A stretch of DNA of 64,000 nt from Arthrospiribacter ruber (GCF_019343195.1 NZ_RPHB01000004.1:62001-126000), one strand, 5' to 3'. Positions 8,082 through 16,583 are shown, numbered from the stretch's first letter. Notes: generated by a model not told the origin, from the letters alone. Program-made: numbers and translations.

Positions 8082-9563
8082 ATGAAAATCACCAAAGATT
8101 TATACCAAAGCTCTCTGGCGCTTTTGACTGACTTTTATCAATTGACCATGGCTTATGCTTATTGGAAATCGGGCAAATCGGAACAAGAAGCTGTTTTTAA
8201 TCTGTTCTTCAGAAAAAACCCTTTTCAGGGAGGATATACCATAGCCGCTGGACTGGATTATATCATAGATTATTGTAGAAACTTCAGTTTTGACAAGGCC
8301 GATCTTGACTATCTGGCTGAAATGAAAAATGCCGATGGGAGCTCTACATTTGAAAAAGGCTTTATTGACTACCTTCAAAACCTTAAGTTTTCCTGTGATA
8401 TAGATGCAGTGGAAGAAGGTACCGTAGTATTTCCCAATATTCCAATTATCCGGGTCAAGGGCCCCCTGATCCAATGTCAGCTTCTGGAAACCCCACTTTT
8501 GAATATTGTCAATTTCCAAACACTCATAGCCACCAAAGCTTCCAGAATCACAGAAGCTGCAAAGGGTGATCCAGTTCTGGAGTTTGGACTGAGAAGGGCT
8601 CAGGGAATTGATGGAGCATTGGCAGCAAGCCGGGCATCATATATCGGAGGTTGTTCGGCTACCAGCAATGTCATGGCGGGGAAGCTGTTTGGAATACCTG
8701 TTTCAGGAACACATGCACACAGCTGGATCATGTCTTTTGATACCGAATTGCAGGCTTTTCATGCTTATGCAGAGGCTTTTCCGGATAAGTGTATTTTTCT
8801 GGTCGACACTTATGATACCGTCAATGGGATCAAAAATGCCATTGAAGTAGGGAAAGTACTCCGTGAAAAAGGCAAGGAAATGCTCGGTATTCGTATAGAT
8901 TCGGGTGATTTGGCCTATTACAGTTCCATCGCTAGGGAAATGCTTGATGAGGCCGGCTTTCCTGATGCTAAGGTGGTAGCTTCCAATGACCTCGACGAAC
9001 AAATCATTACATCACTTAAGATACAAGAAGCACAGATCAATACTTGGGGGGTAGGCACCAAACTAGTCACTGCCTATGACCAGCCAGCTTTAGGGGCTGT
9101 TTATAAACTTGCTGCGGTAAAGCATGAGGATGGGAGATGGGAGCCCAAAGTTAAAGTTTCCCAACAGTCCATTAAAATCAACATTCCCGGATTACATGAT
9201 GTCGTACGTTTTTCCAAAAATGGGAAAGCTCTAGCTGACATGATATTTTTAATTGACCTGGATTTGAATAAAAGGTCTTATACCATTATTGACCCCAATG
9301 ATCCTACTAGAAGAAAGAAAATCGACACCAATAGTTTGGAAAAGGAAAACCTTTTGAAGCCGATATTTGAAAACGGTTCAAAAATTTATAACAGACCTGA
9401 TATCCATCAGATTAAAGAGAATACCAAAAGAAATCTCCAGCTGTTTGACAAGGCCCATAAGAGGCTGGTCAATCCTCATATTTATCCCGTAGGACTGGAG
9501 GAAAGCCTTTATAAAATGAGAACAGATTTGGTATTGAAAATGAAAGATTATGACACCCAGTAG
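8082..9563 (+). CDS. pncB: Nicotinate phosphoribosyltransferase
   Basis: A 493-residue enzyme that joins nicotinate and PRPP to nicotinate mononucleotide with ATP hydrolysis, in the Preiss-Handler NAD salvage route. Family features: N-terminal LLTDFYQLTMAYAYWKSGK, FNLFFRKNPFQGGYTIAAGL, the EFGLRRAQG motif, GTHAHSW holding the candidate phospho-accepting histidine (H211/H213), and the VDTYDT and GIRIDSGDLAY PRPP/phosphate-site strands. Length fits the long NAPRTase class. It is the first gene of the operon; its last 14 bases overlap the prs-like gene, so the two are probably translationally coupled. Confidence 0.95.
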   Translation: MKITKDLYQSSLALLTDFYQLTMAYAYWKSGKSEQEAVFNLFFRKNPFQGGYTIAAGLDYIIDYCRNFSFDKADLDYLAEMKNADGSSTFEKGFIDYLQNLKFSCDIDAVEEGTVVFPNIPIIRVKGPLIQCQLLETPLLNIVNFQTLIATKASRITEAAKGDPVLEFGLRRAQGIDGALAASRASYIGGCSATSNVMAGKLFGIPVSGTHAHSWIMSFDTELQAFHAYAEAFPDKCIFLVDTYDTVNGIKNAIEVGKVLREKGKEMLGIRIDSGDLAYYSSIAREMLDEAGFPDAKVVASNDLDEQIITSLKIQEAQINTWGVGTKLVTAYDQPALGAVYKLAAVKHEDGRWEPKVKVSQQSIKINIPGLHDVVRFSKNGKALADMIFLIDLDLNKRSYTIIDPNDPTRRKKIDTNSLEKENLLKPIFENGSKIYNRPDIHQIKENTKRNLQLFDKAHKRLVNPHIYPVGLEESLYKMRTDLVLKMKDYDTQ

Positions 9564-10479
9564 AAAGATAATATTCAGTACGCCCGATTACCATTACCTC
9601 TTGGATGAAGTCGTCGAAAATGGAGATTTCGAAAAAGGAAAAATTGAGGTAAAGCTATTTCCGGATGGAGAAAGGTACCAAAGAATCCTAAGTCAGGTAA
9701 ATGGTAGAGATGTAGTTTTGATTGGTGGGACAATTTCTGATAGCGACACGCTGGAAATATACGATTTGGCTTATGCGCTTATTAAGTATGGGGCCAGATC
9801 CATTCAGTTATTTTTCCCATATTTTGGATATTCTACGATGGAAAGAGCTATCAAAGCAGGGGAGGTGGTTACAGCAAAATCTAGAGCAGTTATGTTTTCT
9901 TCTCTGCCAAGAACTAGCCTTGGAAATCATTTTATATTTTTTGACCTGCATTCAGAAGGAATTCCCCATTACTTTGAAGGTCAGGCACTGATTCAGCATA
10001 TCTACTGCAAATCGATCATTGTAGAAGCTGCCAAAGAGCTGGCTGATGTTGGATTTGTCATGGCCTGCACAGATGCCGGAAGGGCCAAATGGGTGGAATC
10101 CCTAGCCAATGAAATGGGAGTTAATGCTGCTTTTGTCTTTAAGAGAAGAGTGTCTGGAGAAAAAACCGAAGTGACCAGCATATCTGCTGATGTAGAAGGG
10201 AGGGATGTCGTCATTTATGATGATATGGTCAGGACGGGAGGTTCTCTCATCAATGCTGCCAAAGCTTACAAAAATGCAGGGGCTAAAGAAATTTATACCA
10301 TTACCACCCATGGACTGTTTACTAATGATGCCCTGAGCATAATCCAAAATTCCGGGGTAATAAAGAAAGTGGTCACTACAAATTCCCACCCCAACAGTAA
10401 AAAACTGGAGACTGATTTTCTACAGGTCAAAAGTATTGCTTCCCTCATCATTGAGGAAATTGATAAAGAACAAATTTAA
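9550..10479 (+). CDS. prs: Divergent ribose-phosphate pyrophosphokinase (PRPP synthetase family)
   Basis: A 309-residue protein with two phosphoribosyltransferase-fold halves. It keeps the FPDGE ATP-site segment (FSDGE in canonical enzymes), PYFGY, the FFDLHSEG metal site, a KRR catalytic-loop element and a PRPP loop VVIYDDMVRTGGS. Departures from canonical Prs are clear: PYFGYSTMER replaces PYFGYARQDR, and VRTGGS replaces the usual IDTAGT. It overlaps pncB by 14 bases and precedes pncA by 5, so it most likely supplies PRPP for NAD salvage. Whether it is a full pyrophosphokinase or a specialised variant cannot be settled from sequence; the housekeeping prs is probably elsewhere. Confidence 0.85.
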   Translation: MTPSRKIIFSTPDYHYLLDEVVENGDFEKGKIEVKLFPDGERYQRILSQVNGRDVVLIGGTISDSDTLEIYDLAYALIKYGARSIQLFFPYFGYSTMERAIKAGEVVTAKSRAVMFSSLPRTSLGNHFIFFDLHSEGIPHYFEGQALIQHIYCKSIIVEAAKELADVGFVMACTDAGRAKWVESLANEMGVNAAFVFKRRVSGEKTEVTSISADVEGRDVVIYDDMVRTGGSLINAAKAYKNAGAKEIYTITTHGLFTNDALSIIQNSGVIKKVVTTNSHPNSKKLETDFLQVKSIASLIIEEIDKEQI

Positions 10480-10484
10480 ATTTT

Positions 10485-11096
10485 ATGAAGGCACTGATAA
10501 TTGTAGATGTTCAGAATGATTTCCTGCCCGGCGGGGCCTTGGCAGTTAAAAATGGGGATCAGATCATACCCATAATCAATAGGTTACAAAGAAAATTCTC
10601 ATTGATCGTGGCTACTCAGGATTGGCATCCGGAAAACCATGGCAGTTTTGCAGCCAACCATTCAGGTAAGGAAATAGGTGAGTCTGTCTCACTGAATGGT
10701 GTGAAGCAAATCCTTTGGCCAGTCCATTGTGTGCAGGATAGCAAGGGAGCAGAGTTTCATTTGGACCTGAATAGAAACAATTGGAGCAAAATCATCCAAA
10801 AAGGCACCAATCCTCTTGTGGATTCTTACAGTGGTTTTTTTGACAACAACAGAAATGGAGATACCGGACTCAGTGATTACCTCAAATCTGAAGGAGTGAG
10901 GGAAATTTACATCTGTGGTTTGGCTGCAGATTATTGTGTAAAATTCACAGTATTAGATGGGGTAGATGAGGGTTTTACAACATATCTGATTCAGGATGCA
11001 ACCAAAGCCGTTAACCTCCAAGAAGGTGATTTTGAAAAAGCCTTAGAAGAGATGGAAGATCATGGTGCCATTTTGACGGATTCCTCAAAAATTTAA
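10485..11096 (+). CDS. pncA: Nicotinamidase
   Basis: A 203-residue isochorismatase-fold amidase that hydrolyses nicotinamide to nicotinate and ammonia. The catalytic triad is visible as D8 (IIVDVQNDF), K106 (IIQKGT) and C151 (GLAADYCV); the metal-binding set is D46, H48 (TQDWHPENH) and H81 (WPVHC). The cis-peptide GLAAD motif before the nucleophile is intact. It is the third gene of the pncB-prs-pncA operon, so product flows from PncA to PncB. No terminator is obvious after it; a degraded DUF2490 gene follows. Confidence 0.96.
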   Translation: MKALIIVDVQNDFLPGGALAVKNGDQIIPIINRLQRKFSLIVATQDWHPENHGSFAANHSGKEIGESVSLNGVKQILWPVHCVQDSKGAEFHLDLNRNNWSKIIQKGTNPLVDSYSGFFDNNRNGDTGLSDYLKSEGVREIYICGLAADYCVKFTVLDGVDEGFTTYLIQDATKAVNLQEGDFEKALEEMEDHGAILTDSSKI

Positions 11097-11141
11097 TCAA
11101 GATTGTAATACAGGTTACAAAAAATCATCCCAATTCTGCTT

Positions 11142-11149
11142 TACATTTG
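11142..11149 (+). promoter_or_regulatory. Residual -7-like box upstream of the decayed DUF2490 gene
   Basis: TACATTTG matches TAnnTTTG and continues TCTTGC. The same TTTGTCTTGC string occurs upstream of the intact DUF2490 gene (21549-21556 and beyond). Confidence 0.35.
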
Positions 11150-11180
11150 TCTTGCTTTAAATAGCGTATTCTAAGACATT

Positions 11181-11426
11181 ATGGGCAGAGTCTGTAAAAT
11201 TTTAGCTTTGGTGCTTTATTTGCCGCCATTGCTCTTGGTAGGTCAGCAAAATTGAATTTCCGACTATAACACCATCCATTGGAACTCATTTGTCGGGACA
11301 TGGGACCTTCATGATAAGTGGGGGATTCACGGGGAGTTTCAATGGAGAAGGTCAGACTTTATTTCTGATCCACAACAAAATCTCTACAGAATAGGATTGA
11401 TTATTTCGTCTTACCTGAGGCTTTAG
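11181..11426 (+). pseudogene. Decayed DUF2490 gene (nonsense codon and 3' truncation)
   Basis: Translating from ATG 11181 gives a plausible signal peptide (CKILALVLYLPPLLLVGQQN), then TGA at 11253-11255, then in the same frame ISDYNTIHWNSFVGTW and DKWGIHGEFQWRRSDF, SDPQQNLYRIGL, ending at TAG 11424-11426. From memory, the HGEFQWRRSDFI...QQNLYRIG stretch is typical of the N-terminal part of DUF2490 proteins, which are normally over 200 residues. Here there is an internal stop and the C-terminal two thirds are missing, so the locus is a remnant. It fills most of the space between pncA and the metallopeptidase gene. Readthrough of the TGA would still give only a fragment. Confidence 0.75.
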
Positions 11427-11451
11427 AAATTTAAATTCGTACTTTTTAATC

Positions 11452-12510
11452 ATGAAACTTTTCAAATGCCAAAATTGCGATCATCCGGTATATTTTGACA
11501 ATACGTATTGTGGGCATTGCCAGTGTAAACTCGGGTTTGATCCTGTCTCAATGGAAATGTTGTCATTAAAGCCTGAAATTGAAGACAATTGGGTGAACAT
11601 AAAGTCAGGGAAAGCTTTTCGGTATTGTAAGAACCATTCCCATGACGTTTGCAATTGGTTGATAGCAGCAGAAGACAAAAATGAGTTTTGTAGGGCTTGC
11701 CAACACAACAGAGTAATCCCAAATTTGGCCGAAAAAGAGTTTTTGGAAAGGTGGAACAAAGTAGAGCAAGCCAAACGCAGACTTATTTATTCCTTAATAA
11801 AATGGAAACTACCACTGATAAGTAAACTTGAATCTGAAGATGGAGGTTTAGTTTTCGATTTCAAATCAGATGAATATGGTCCTGAAGGTAAGCAGGTGTT
11901 GACTGGCCACGCAATGGGAGTCATCACGATTAATATAGCTGAAGCAGATGATGTAGAACGGGAAATGGCTAAAAAGCAAATGGATGAGGTTTATAGAACT
12001 CTTTTAGGCCATTTTAGACATGAAGTTGGCCATTATTATTGGGAGAGATTGATAGCCCAAAGCCAATGGCTTGAAGGCTTTAGAAATATTTTTGGAAATG
12101 AAGAGTTGGATTATGGCAAAGCCATGGACAATTATTATCAAAATGGCCCTAAACCAAATTGGCAAATTGAGTACATCAGTGCGTATGCCACCATGCATCC
12201 TTGGGAAGATTGGGCTGAGACATGGGCCCATTACATGCATATCGTCGATACTTTGGAGACAGCTTTTTACTTTGGCATAGGGGTAGACCCAAGGCAACAG
12301 CAGACGGGAGACTGGCTAAAAAGCAAGGTAGACGAGAATGCCTATGATTGCAGCGATTTTCAAAGGATATTGGACATGTGGATGCCACTTTCTATTGCTT
12401 TGAACAGTGTAAGCCGAAGTATGGGGGCTCAGGACCCTTACCCATTTGTGATCAATTCAAAAGTTATAGAAAAACTCAGTTTTATTCACAAGGTGATAAA
12501 AAGCGTCTAA
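11452..12510 (+). CDS. Zinc-ribbon putative metallopeptidase (Peptidase_Mx type)
   Basis: A 352-residue cytoplasmic protein with no signal peptide. The N-terminus has a zinc ribbon (C6, C9, C20, C23) and a second Cys set (C59, C67, C80, C83). The catalytic-like domain contains HEVGH at 190-194, preceded by GHFR and followed by a distant EDWAETWAHYMHIVD segment that probably supplies the third metal ligand. This matches the putative zinc-binding metallopeptidase family (Pfam Peptidase_Mx). Substrate and physiological role are unknown to me. It is transcribed alone and convergent with the GreA-like gene, with 16 bases between the stops. Confidence 0.85.
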   Translation: MKLFKCQNCDHPVYFDNTYCGHCQCKLGFDPVSMEMLSLKPEIEDNWVNIKSGKAFRYCKNHSHDVCNWLIAAEDKNEFCRACQHNRVIPNLAEKEFLERWNKVEQAKRRLIYSLIKWKLPLISKLESEDGGLVFDFKSDEYGPEGKQVLTGHAMGVITINIAEADDVEREMAKKQMDEVYRTLLGHFRHEVGHYYWERLIAQSQWLEGFRNIFGNEELDYGKAMDNYYQNGPKPNWQIEYISAYATMHPWEDWAETWAHYMHIVDTLETAFYFGIGVDPRQQQTGDWLKSKVDENAYDCSDFQRILDMWMPLSIALNSVSRSMGAQDPYPFVINSKVIEKLSFIHKVIKSV

Positions 12511-12526
12511 ACCTTTAAAGAATTGC

Positions 12527-12985
12527 TTAGAGTAACTTTTCAATTTTCAAACTCTTGTCTCTGAAAGTACCGGATTGCCCTTCCTTTAAACCCCATAAAG
12601 CTTGCACCAATGGAGAATCAGGAGAGACCAATTGATAGGAAATTCCCTCAAGTTCCAGTTTACCGAATGGTACGGAAACCCATACATAACCTACTGGGAC
12701 TTTAAGCAAACTTCCTTCTTCTACTGTGGACGATTGCTTTACAGGTACACCATTAAGTTGATTGAGCATGACTTTGGAGCTTGATAGCCTTTTCTCCAAA
12801 ATAGTTCGGTGCTGATTGAGCATTTCCTGATGGGTTTCAAACTTATCTCCGGCAGAGCTCTTTTCTTCGGCTTCAGCGGATTGCTGCAACTCTTTCAGTT
12901 CTTTGTCCAGGTTGGCTATTTGCTCCTTAAGAAAAGTTTTGGCTGTAAATAGGAGCTGTTCTTTGAGATCGACTATCTTTTCCAT
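12527..12985 (-). CDS. GreA/GreB-like protein
   Basis: A 152-residue protein with an N-terminal coiled coil (about residues 5-75, rich in E, K, Q and L) and a C-terminal beta domain containing GSLLKVPVGYVWVSVPFGKLE and VSPDSPLVQALWGLKEGQSG. The S-P-L-x2-A-L-x-G-x2-G pattern resembles the FKBP-like C-terminal domain of GreA/GreB transcript-cleavage factors. The coiled-coil tip lacks an obvious conserved acidic pair, so cleavage activity is doubtful. Proteins like this are, as I recall, often misnamed as oxoacyl synthases. I infer an RNA-polymerase-binding role at low certainty. Confidence 0.6.
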   Translation of the reverse strand: MEKIVDLKEQLLFTAKTFLKEQIANLDKELKELQQSAEAEEKSSAGDKFETHQEMLNQHRTILEKRLSSSKVMLNQLNGVPVKQSSTVEEGSLLKVPVGYVWVSVPFGKLELEGISYQLVSPDSPLVQALWGLKEGQSGTFRDKSLKIEKLL

Positions 12986-13016
12986 TTTGCAAATAAAATG
13001 CTATTTGACCGATATT

Positions 13017-14420
13017 TTAGTTTTTCTGAATCCTATTTTTAAGCATTTTTTTATGTCCTTCAAAATCAATGGATAATACTATTTGCTCTTTCAAACCTTT
13101 CATCTCAGACAAGTCTATTCCCCACATCTCCTTATTGCTCAATACTTCATTCAAGAACCCTTCAAGTTTGTCATTCTTCCATGCCTCTTTAAAAGCTAAA
13201 ACATAATCAGGATTGTCCTGCAAAGGTATCTGGCTTCCTTCCAGATCCATACCGCTGTAAAAGACCAACAGCTTGGCAAAAGAAAGGCAAATCAGGTCAG
13301 GCCATTTACCCGACTTTTCCCTATACTCCAAAAGGGTAGGAAGTAACCTTACTTTGAACTTTGAAATTGAATTCAGCGCAATGGACAGAAGTTCATGGTG
13401 TACAAATGGATTTTTGAACCTCTCCAATACGTCTTCGGCAAAAGATTCAAGTTCATTTTTGTTCATGTCAAGAGTAGGAATGATTTCCTCACTTATCATG
13501 TCTTTCAAAAACTTTTCTATTTCCTCATTTTCAACACTTTCTCTAACGGAACGAAATCCTTGCAAATAGGCCAAGGGAACCAAGGCGGTGTGGGCACCAT
13601 TCAGAATTTTCACTTTTCTTTTTCTGTAGGGTTCTAATTCAGAGGTAAAAACCACGTTCATACCTGCCTGATCGGCCGGAAATTCTTCACGAACCTTTTC
13701 ACCTCCTTCAATGGCCCAAAAATGAAAAGGTTCTGTTTTTACCAGCAACTTATCATCAAACCCAATACTTTCTCTGATTTCATCATAATCTTCTTTTGGC
13801 ATACCAGGGACAATCCTGTCTACCAATGTATTGCAATAGTGATTACTGCTTTTTATCCAATCCAAAAATCCCAATGGCATTTCCCAATTTTCAGCATGCT
13901 TCAGCATATATTCTTTAAGCTTGGCTGCATTATTTTCTATCAATTCACAGGGTAAAAATATCAGACCTTTGTCAGGATTTCCTTCAAACTGATTGAATCT
14001 GTAAAACATAAAAGCCGTCATTTTCGCAGGAAATGAATTTGGAATTTCACCTATTTTCGGTCTTTCTTCCTTTTCGAAAACAATACCTGCTTCAGTCGTA
14101 TTGGATATAACAAATTTCAAATTGGGGTTTTCTGCAAGGCTATAAAATGCTTCAGGTTCCTGATTTGCATTAATAGCTTCTTTTACACAATCAATCAAAG
14201 TAACTCTGGAAACAGGGGTTCCGTTTTCGAGCCCCTGTTCAAGCACATGAAATTTATTTCCTTGATCAGCAAATGCCTGAGGCAGCATTTTTCCATGAGT
14301 TTGTACCATGTGAACTTTGCTGTCAATCAAACTCCTATCTATCATTTTCTGAACCATCCAACAGCTAAAACCTCTTAAAAAATTTCCGGTTCCGATCTGT
14401 AGTATGTCTTTCCTTTGCAT
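13017..14420 (-). CDS. uxaB: Tagaturonate reductase (altronate oxidoreductase)
   Basis: A 467-residue long-chain mannitol-dehydrogenase-type enzyme that reduces D-tagaturonate to D-altronate with NADH. The N-terminal Rossmann motif is ILQIGTGNFLRGF; the middle has ISNTTEAGI, and the catalytic K-x2-N-x2-H set is K271, N274, H277 in KVKILNGAHTAL. Length and motifs fit UxaB rather than UxuB (fructuronate reductase), though the two are related. It lies on the same strand as uxaA but separated from it by a plus-strand DUF1330 gene, so the two are not a simple operon. It belongs to the uronate locus that continues to dctM. Confidence 0.9.
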   Translation of the reverse strand: MQRKDILQIGTGNFLRGFSCWMVQKMIDRSLIDSKVHMVQTHGKMLPQAFADQGNKFHVLEQGLENGTPVSRVTLIDCVKEAINANQEPEAFYSLAENPNLKFVISNTTEAGIVFEKEERPKIGEIPNSFPAKMTAFMFYRFNQFEGNPDKGLIFLPCELIENNAAKLKEYMLKHAENWEMPLGFLDWIKSSNHYCNTLVDRIVPGMPKEDYDEIRESIGFDDKLLVKTEPFHFWAIEGGEKVREEFPADQAGMNVVFTSELEPYRKRKVKILNGAHTALVPLAYLQGFRSVRESVENEEIEKFLKDMISEEIIPTLDMNKNELESFAEDVLERFKNPFVHHELLSIALNSISKFKVRLLPTLLEYREKSGKWPDLICLSFAKLLVFYSGMDLEGSQIPLQDNPDYVLAFKEAWKNDKLEGFLNEVLSNKEMWGIDLSEMKGLKEQIVLSIDFEGHKKMLKNRIQKN

Positions 14421-14508
14421 GTCAATTATGTTTAATAGGTGAGATGTATTTATTTTTTAATTGGATATTAGCTAACTTTAATTTTTCATCATCCAAAATT
14501 ATTGATTT

Positions 14509-14796
14509 ATGCCTGCATTGGTTTTAGTAGAAGTAAGTATTCATAACCCTGAGCTATACGAGGAATACAAAAAGCACACCCTTCAGACTATCCAACAATA
14601 TGGAGGAAAGTTTGTAGTAAGGGGAGCTGCTACTGAATCCCTAGAAGGCAACTGGAATCCTGAACGCTTGGTGATTTTACAATTTCCGGATGTAGCTACT
14701 GCCAAAAATTGGTGGGCTTCTCCGGAGTATTCTGCTATCAAAACCATTCGGTACGAAGCAGCAAATTCCAAAATGCTGGTAGTGGAAAGTGTATAA
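14509..14796 (+). CDS. DUF1330 protein
   Basis: A 95-residue ferredoxin-like alpha/beta protein of the DUF1330 family. Typical features are the start LVLVEVSIHNPELYEEYKK, a central GGKFVVRGG-like segment (GGKFVVRGA) and the WNPERLVILQFPDVATAKNWW motif. These small dimeric proteins have no proven activity. It sits alone on the plus strand between the minus-strand uxaB and uxaA, so its connection to uronate metabolism is positional only. Confidence 0.88.
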   Translation: MPALVLVEVSIHNPELYEEYKKHTLQTIQQYGGKFVVRGAATESLEGNWNPERLVILQFPDVATAKNWWASPEYSAIKTIRYEAANSKMLVVESV

Positions 14797-14829
14797 GGTG
14801 TTTAGTCATTCATATTAAGAATCTGCCTT

Positions 14830-16494
14830 CTACAAAGAAACACCTCTTTTCCATGGGATAAAATCATCTTGTCCCAGTTTTACCGCCTTAGGTAGTATCT
14901 TGCCTGATGCTACATCAATTATCATTTCCATTAATTCTTCTCCACATTCCTCAATGGATTTTTCCCCACTGATAATTTCTCCTGTGTTGAAATCTATGAT
15001 ATCGGGCATTTTCCGGTAAAGCGTCGTATTGGAGGAAATTTTGATCACAGGTGCTATCGGGTTTCCGGTAGGAGTTCCCAGTCCGGTGGTAAAAAGAATG
15101 ATGTTAGCCCCAGAGCCTGCCATAGCGGTAGTACTTTCAACATCATTTCCAGGGGTACAAAGCAGGTTGAGTCCTTTTTTCTTAAGATATTCACCATAAT
15201 CCAATACATCTGCAACAGGTGAACTGCCACCTTTTTTGGCCGCACCAGCGGATTTGATGGCATCGGTGATCAGACCGTCCTTAATATTTCCCGGTGATGG
15301 ATTCATGTCAAAACCGGATCCTACAGCAGCAGCGGAGGCAGCATAAGCTTTCATCAATTGAGAAAACTTTTCAGCAACTTGCAGGCTTTCACAGCGGTTA
15401 ATAAGTTCTTGTTCAACGCCACACAGTTCGGGAAATTCCGATAAAACAGAAGTACCTCCAAGGCTAACCAATAGGTCCGAAACATGTCCGACCACTGGAT
15501 TGGCAGAAATCCCTGAAAATCCATCTGAGCCTCCGCATTCCAGCCCAATGTTGAGTTTGGACAAGGGAGCTGGTTTTCTATTGTTTTGATTGACTTCTGC
15601 TAGTGCCAAAAATGTTCTTTTGATGGCTTTGGTCAGGAGTTCGGCTTCAGTTCCTTCTTTTTGCTGCTCCATCATGATCAGGGGCTTATCAAAATCTTTA
15701 TTTATGGCTCTGATTTTGGACTCCAAGAGTTCTGCCTGTGCATTTTGACAGCCTAGACTTAACACAGTCCCACCGGCCACATTCGGGTTATTGAGGTATC
15801 CAGCCAGCAAGGCACAAAGCATTTCAGCATCCTGTCTTGTGCCCCCACAACCACCTTGATGAGTCAGAAACTTGATCCCGTCGAGGTTTTCAAAGAACCT
15901 GTTTTCGGAAGGATCTTTCACACTATCTAAAGTGATATCATCGATTTCCTGAAGGTTACCATATACAAGTGCCTTTTTCATTTTGCTTACAAGGCTTTTG
16001 TATGGGTTGGGTTTTCCAAAGCCCAATTCATCCAAAAAGGCATGCTTGATCACTTCCACATTTCGGTTTTCACAGAAAACCAAAGGGATCACTAACCAAT
16101 AATTGGAAGTGCCCACTTGCCCATCACTTCGATGATATCCTTCAAAGGTTCTTCCAATAAATTTATCTATATCAGGCTGGACCCATTGATATTGCTCACT
16201 TTTCCTTCCGAATTGTGTGACTGCATGACGGACATTTCCTGTATGGATCAAGGAACCTTTTGGGAGGTCTTCAAGAGCTTCTCCCACTTTTATCCCATAC
16301 ATGATAAGGGATCCACCGGTTGGAATATCTACTTCTGTCAACTTATGTTTGGCAGGAATTTCACTGATCAAAGTAATAGTACTATCTTCATGCTGTAGTA
16401 TCTCACCGGGCTTTAGGTCAGTCAATGCAACAATTACATTGTCATTAGGATTGATTTTGATTGTCTTTTTCAAAATTGTAATATCAGCTTGCAT
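14830..16494 (-). CDS. uxaA: Altronate dehydratase
   Basis: A 554-residue enzyme that dehydrates D-altronate to 2-keto-3-deoxygluconate. The N-terminal SAF domain spans about 1-90 and the large UxaA domain follows, with the Cys/His-rich segments FLTHQGGCGGTRQDAE and SLGCQNAQ and the NIGLECGGSDGFSG motif, which probably bind the iron cofactor. I chose ATG at 16492-16494; an upstream ATG at 16533 would add 13 residues and put the candidate operator inside the coding region. It is divergent from kdgK with 89 bases between starts, where a LacI-type operator candidate lies. Confidence 0.93.
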   Translation of the reverse strand: MQADITILKKTIKINPNDNVIVALTDLKPGEILQHEDSTITLISEIPAKHKLTEVDIPTGGSLIMYGIKVGEALEDLPKGSLIHTGNVRHAVTQFGRKSEQYQWVQPDIDKFIGRTFEGYHRSDGQVGTSNYWLVIPLVFCENRNVEVIKHAFLDELGFGKPNPYKSLVSKMKKALVYGNLQEIDDITLDSVKDPSENRFFENLDGIKFLTHQGGCGGTRQDAEMLCALLAGYLNNPNVAGGTVLSLGCQNAQAELLESKIRAINKDFDKPLIMMEQQKEGTEAELLTKAIKRTFLALAEVNQNNRKPAPLSKLNIGLECGGSDGFSGISANPVVGHVSDLLVSLGGTSVLSEFPELCGVEQELINRCESLQVAEKFSQLMKAYAASAAAVGSGFDMNPSPGNIKDGLITDAIKSAGAAKKGGSSPVADVLDYGEYLKKKGLNLLCTPGNDVESTTAMAGSGANIILFTTGLGTPTGNPIAPVIKISSNTTLYRKMPDIIDFNTGEIISGEKSIEECGEELMEMIIDVASGKILPKAVKLGQDDFIPWKRGVSL

Positions 16495-16499
16495 TTTGT

Positions 16500-16513
16500 G
16501 GAAAACGTTTGCG
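16500..16513. promoter_or_regulatory. Candidate LacI/GalR-family operator between uxaA and kdgK
   Basis: GGAAAACGTTTGCG is a near-palindrome around the central AACGTT, with the outer G/C pair of LacI-type operators (G-n-AAACGTTT-n-C). It lies five bases upstream of the uxaA start codon and about 70 bases upstream of kdgK, so one regulator could act on both arms. No LacI-family gene lies in the window. Confidence 0.55.
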
Positions 16514-16544
16514 TAAAGCTTGTCAGAAAACAAGTATTTGAAAA

Positions 16545-16570
16545 TTTAAGGTTTTATTTTAAGGTTTTAT
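16545..16570 (+). repeat. Tandem 13-bp repeat upstream of kdgK
   Basis: TTTAAGGTTTTAT occurs twice head to tail with no mismatch. The second copy ends 13 bases before the kdgK ATG, so the repeat covers the probable leader or core promoter. Confidence 0.85.
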
Positions 16571-16583
16571 TAGAAAAATCACG

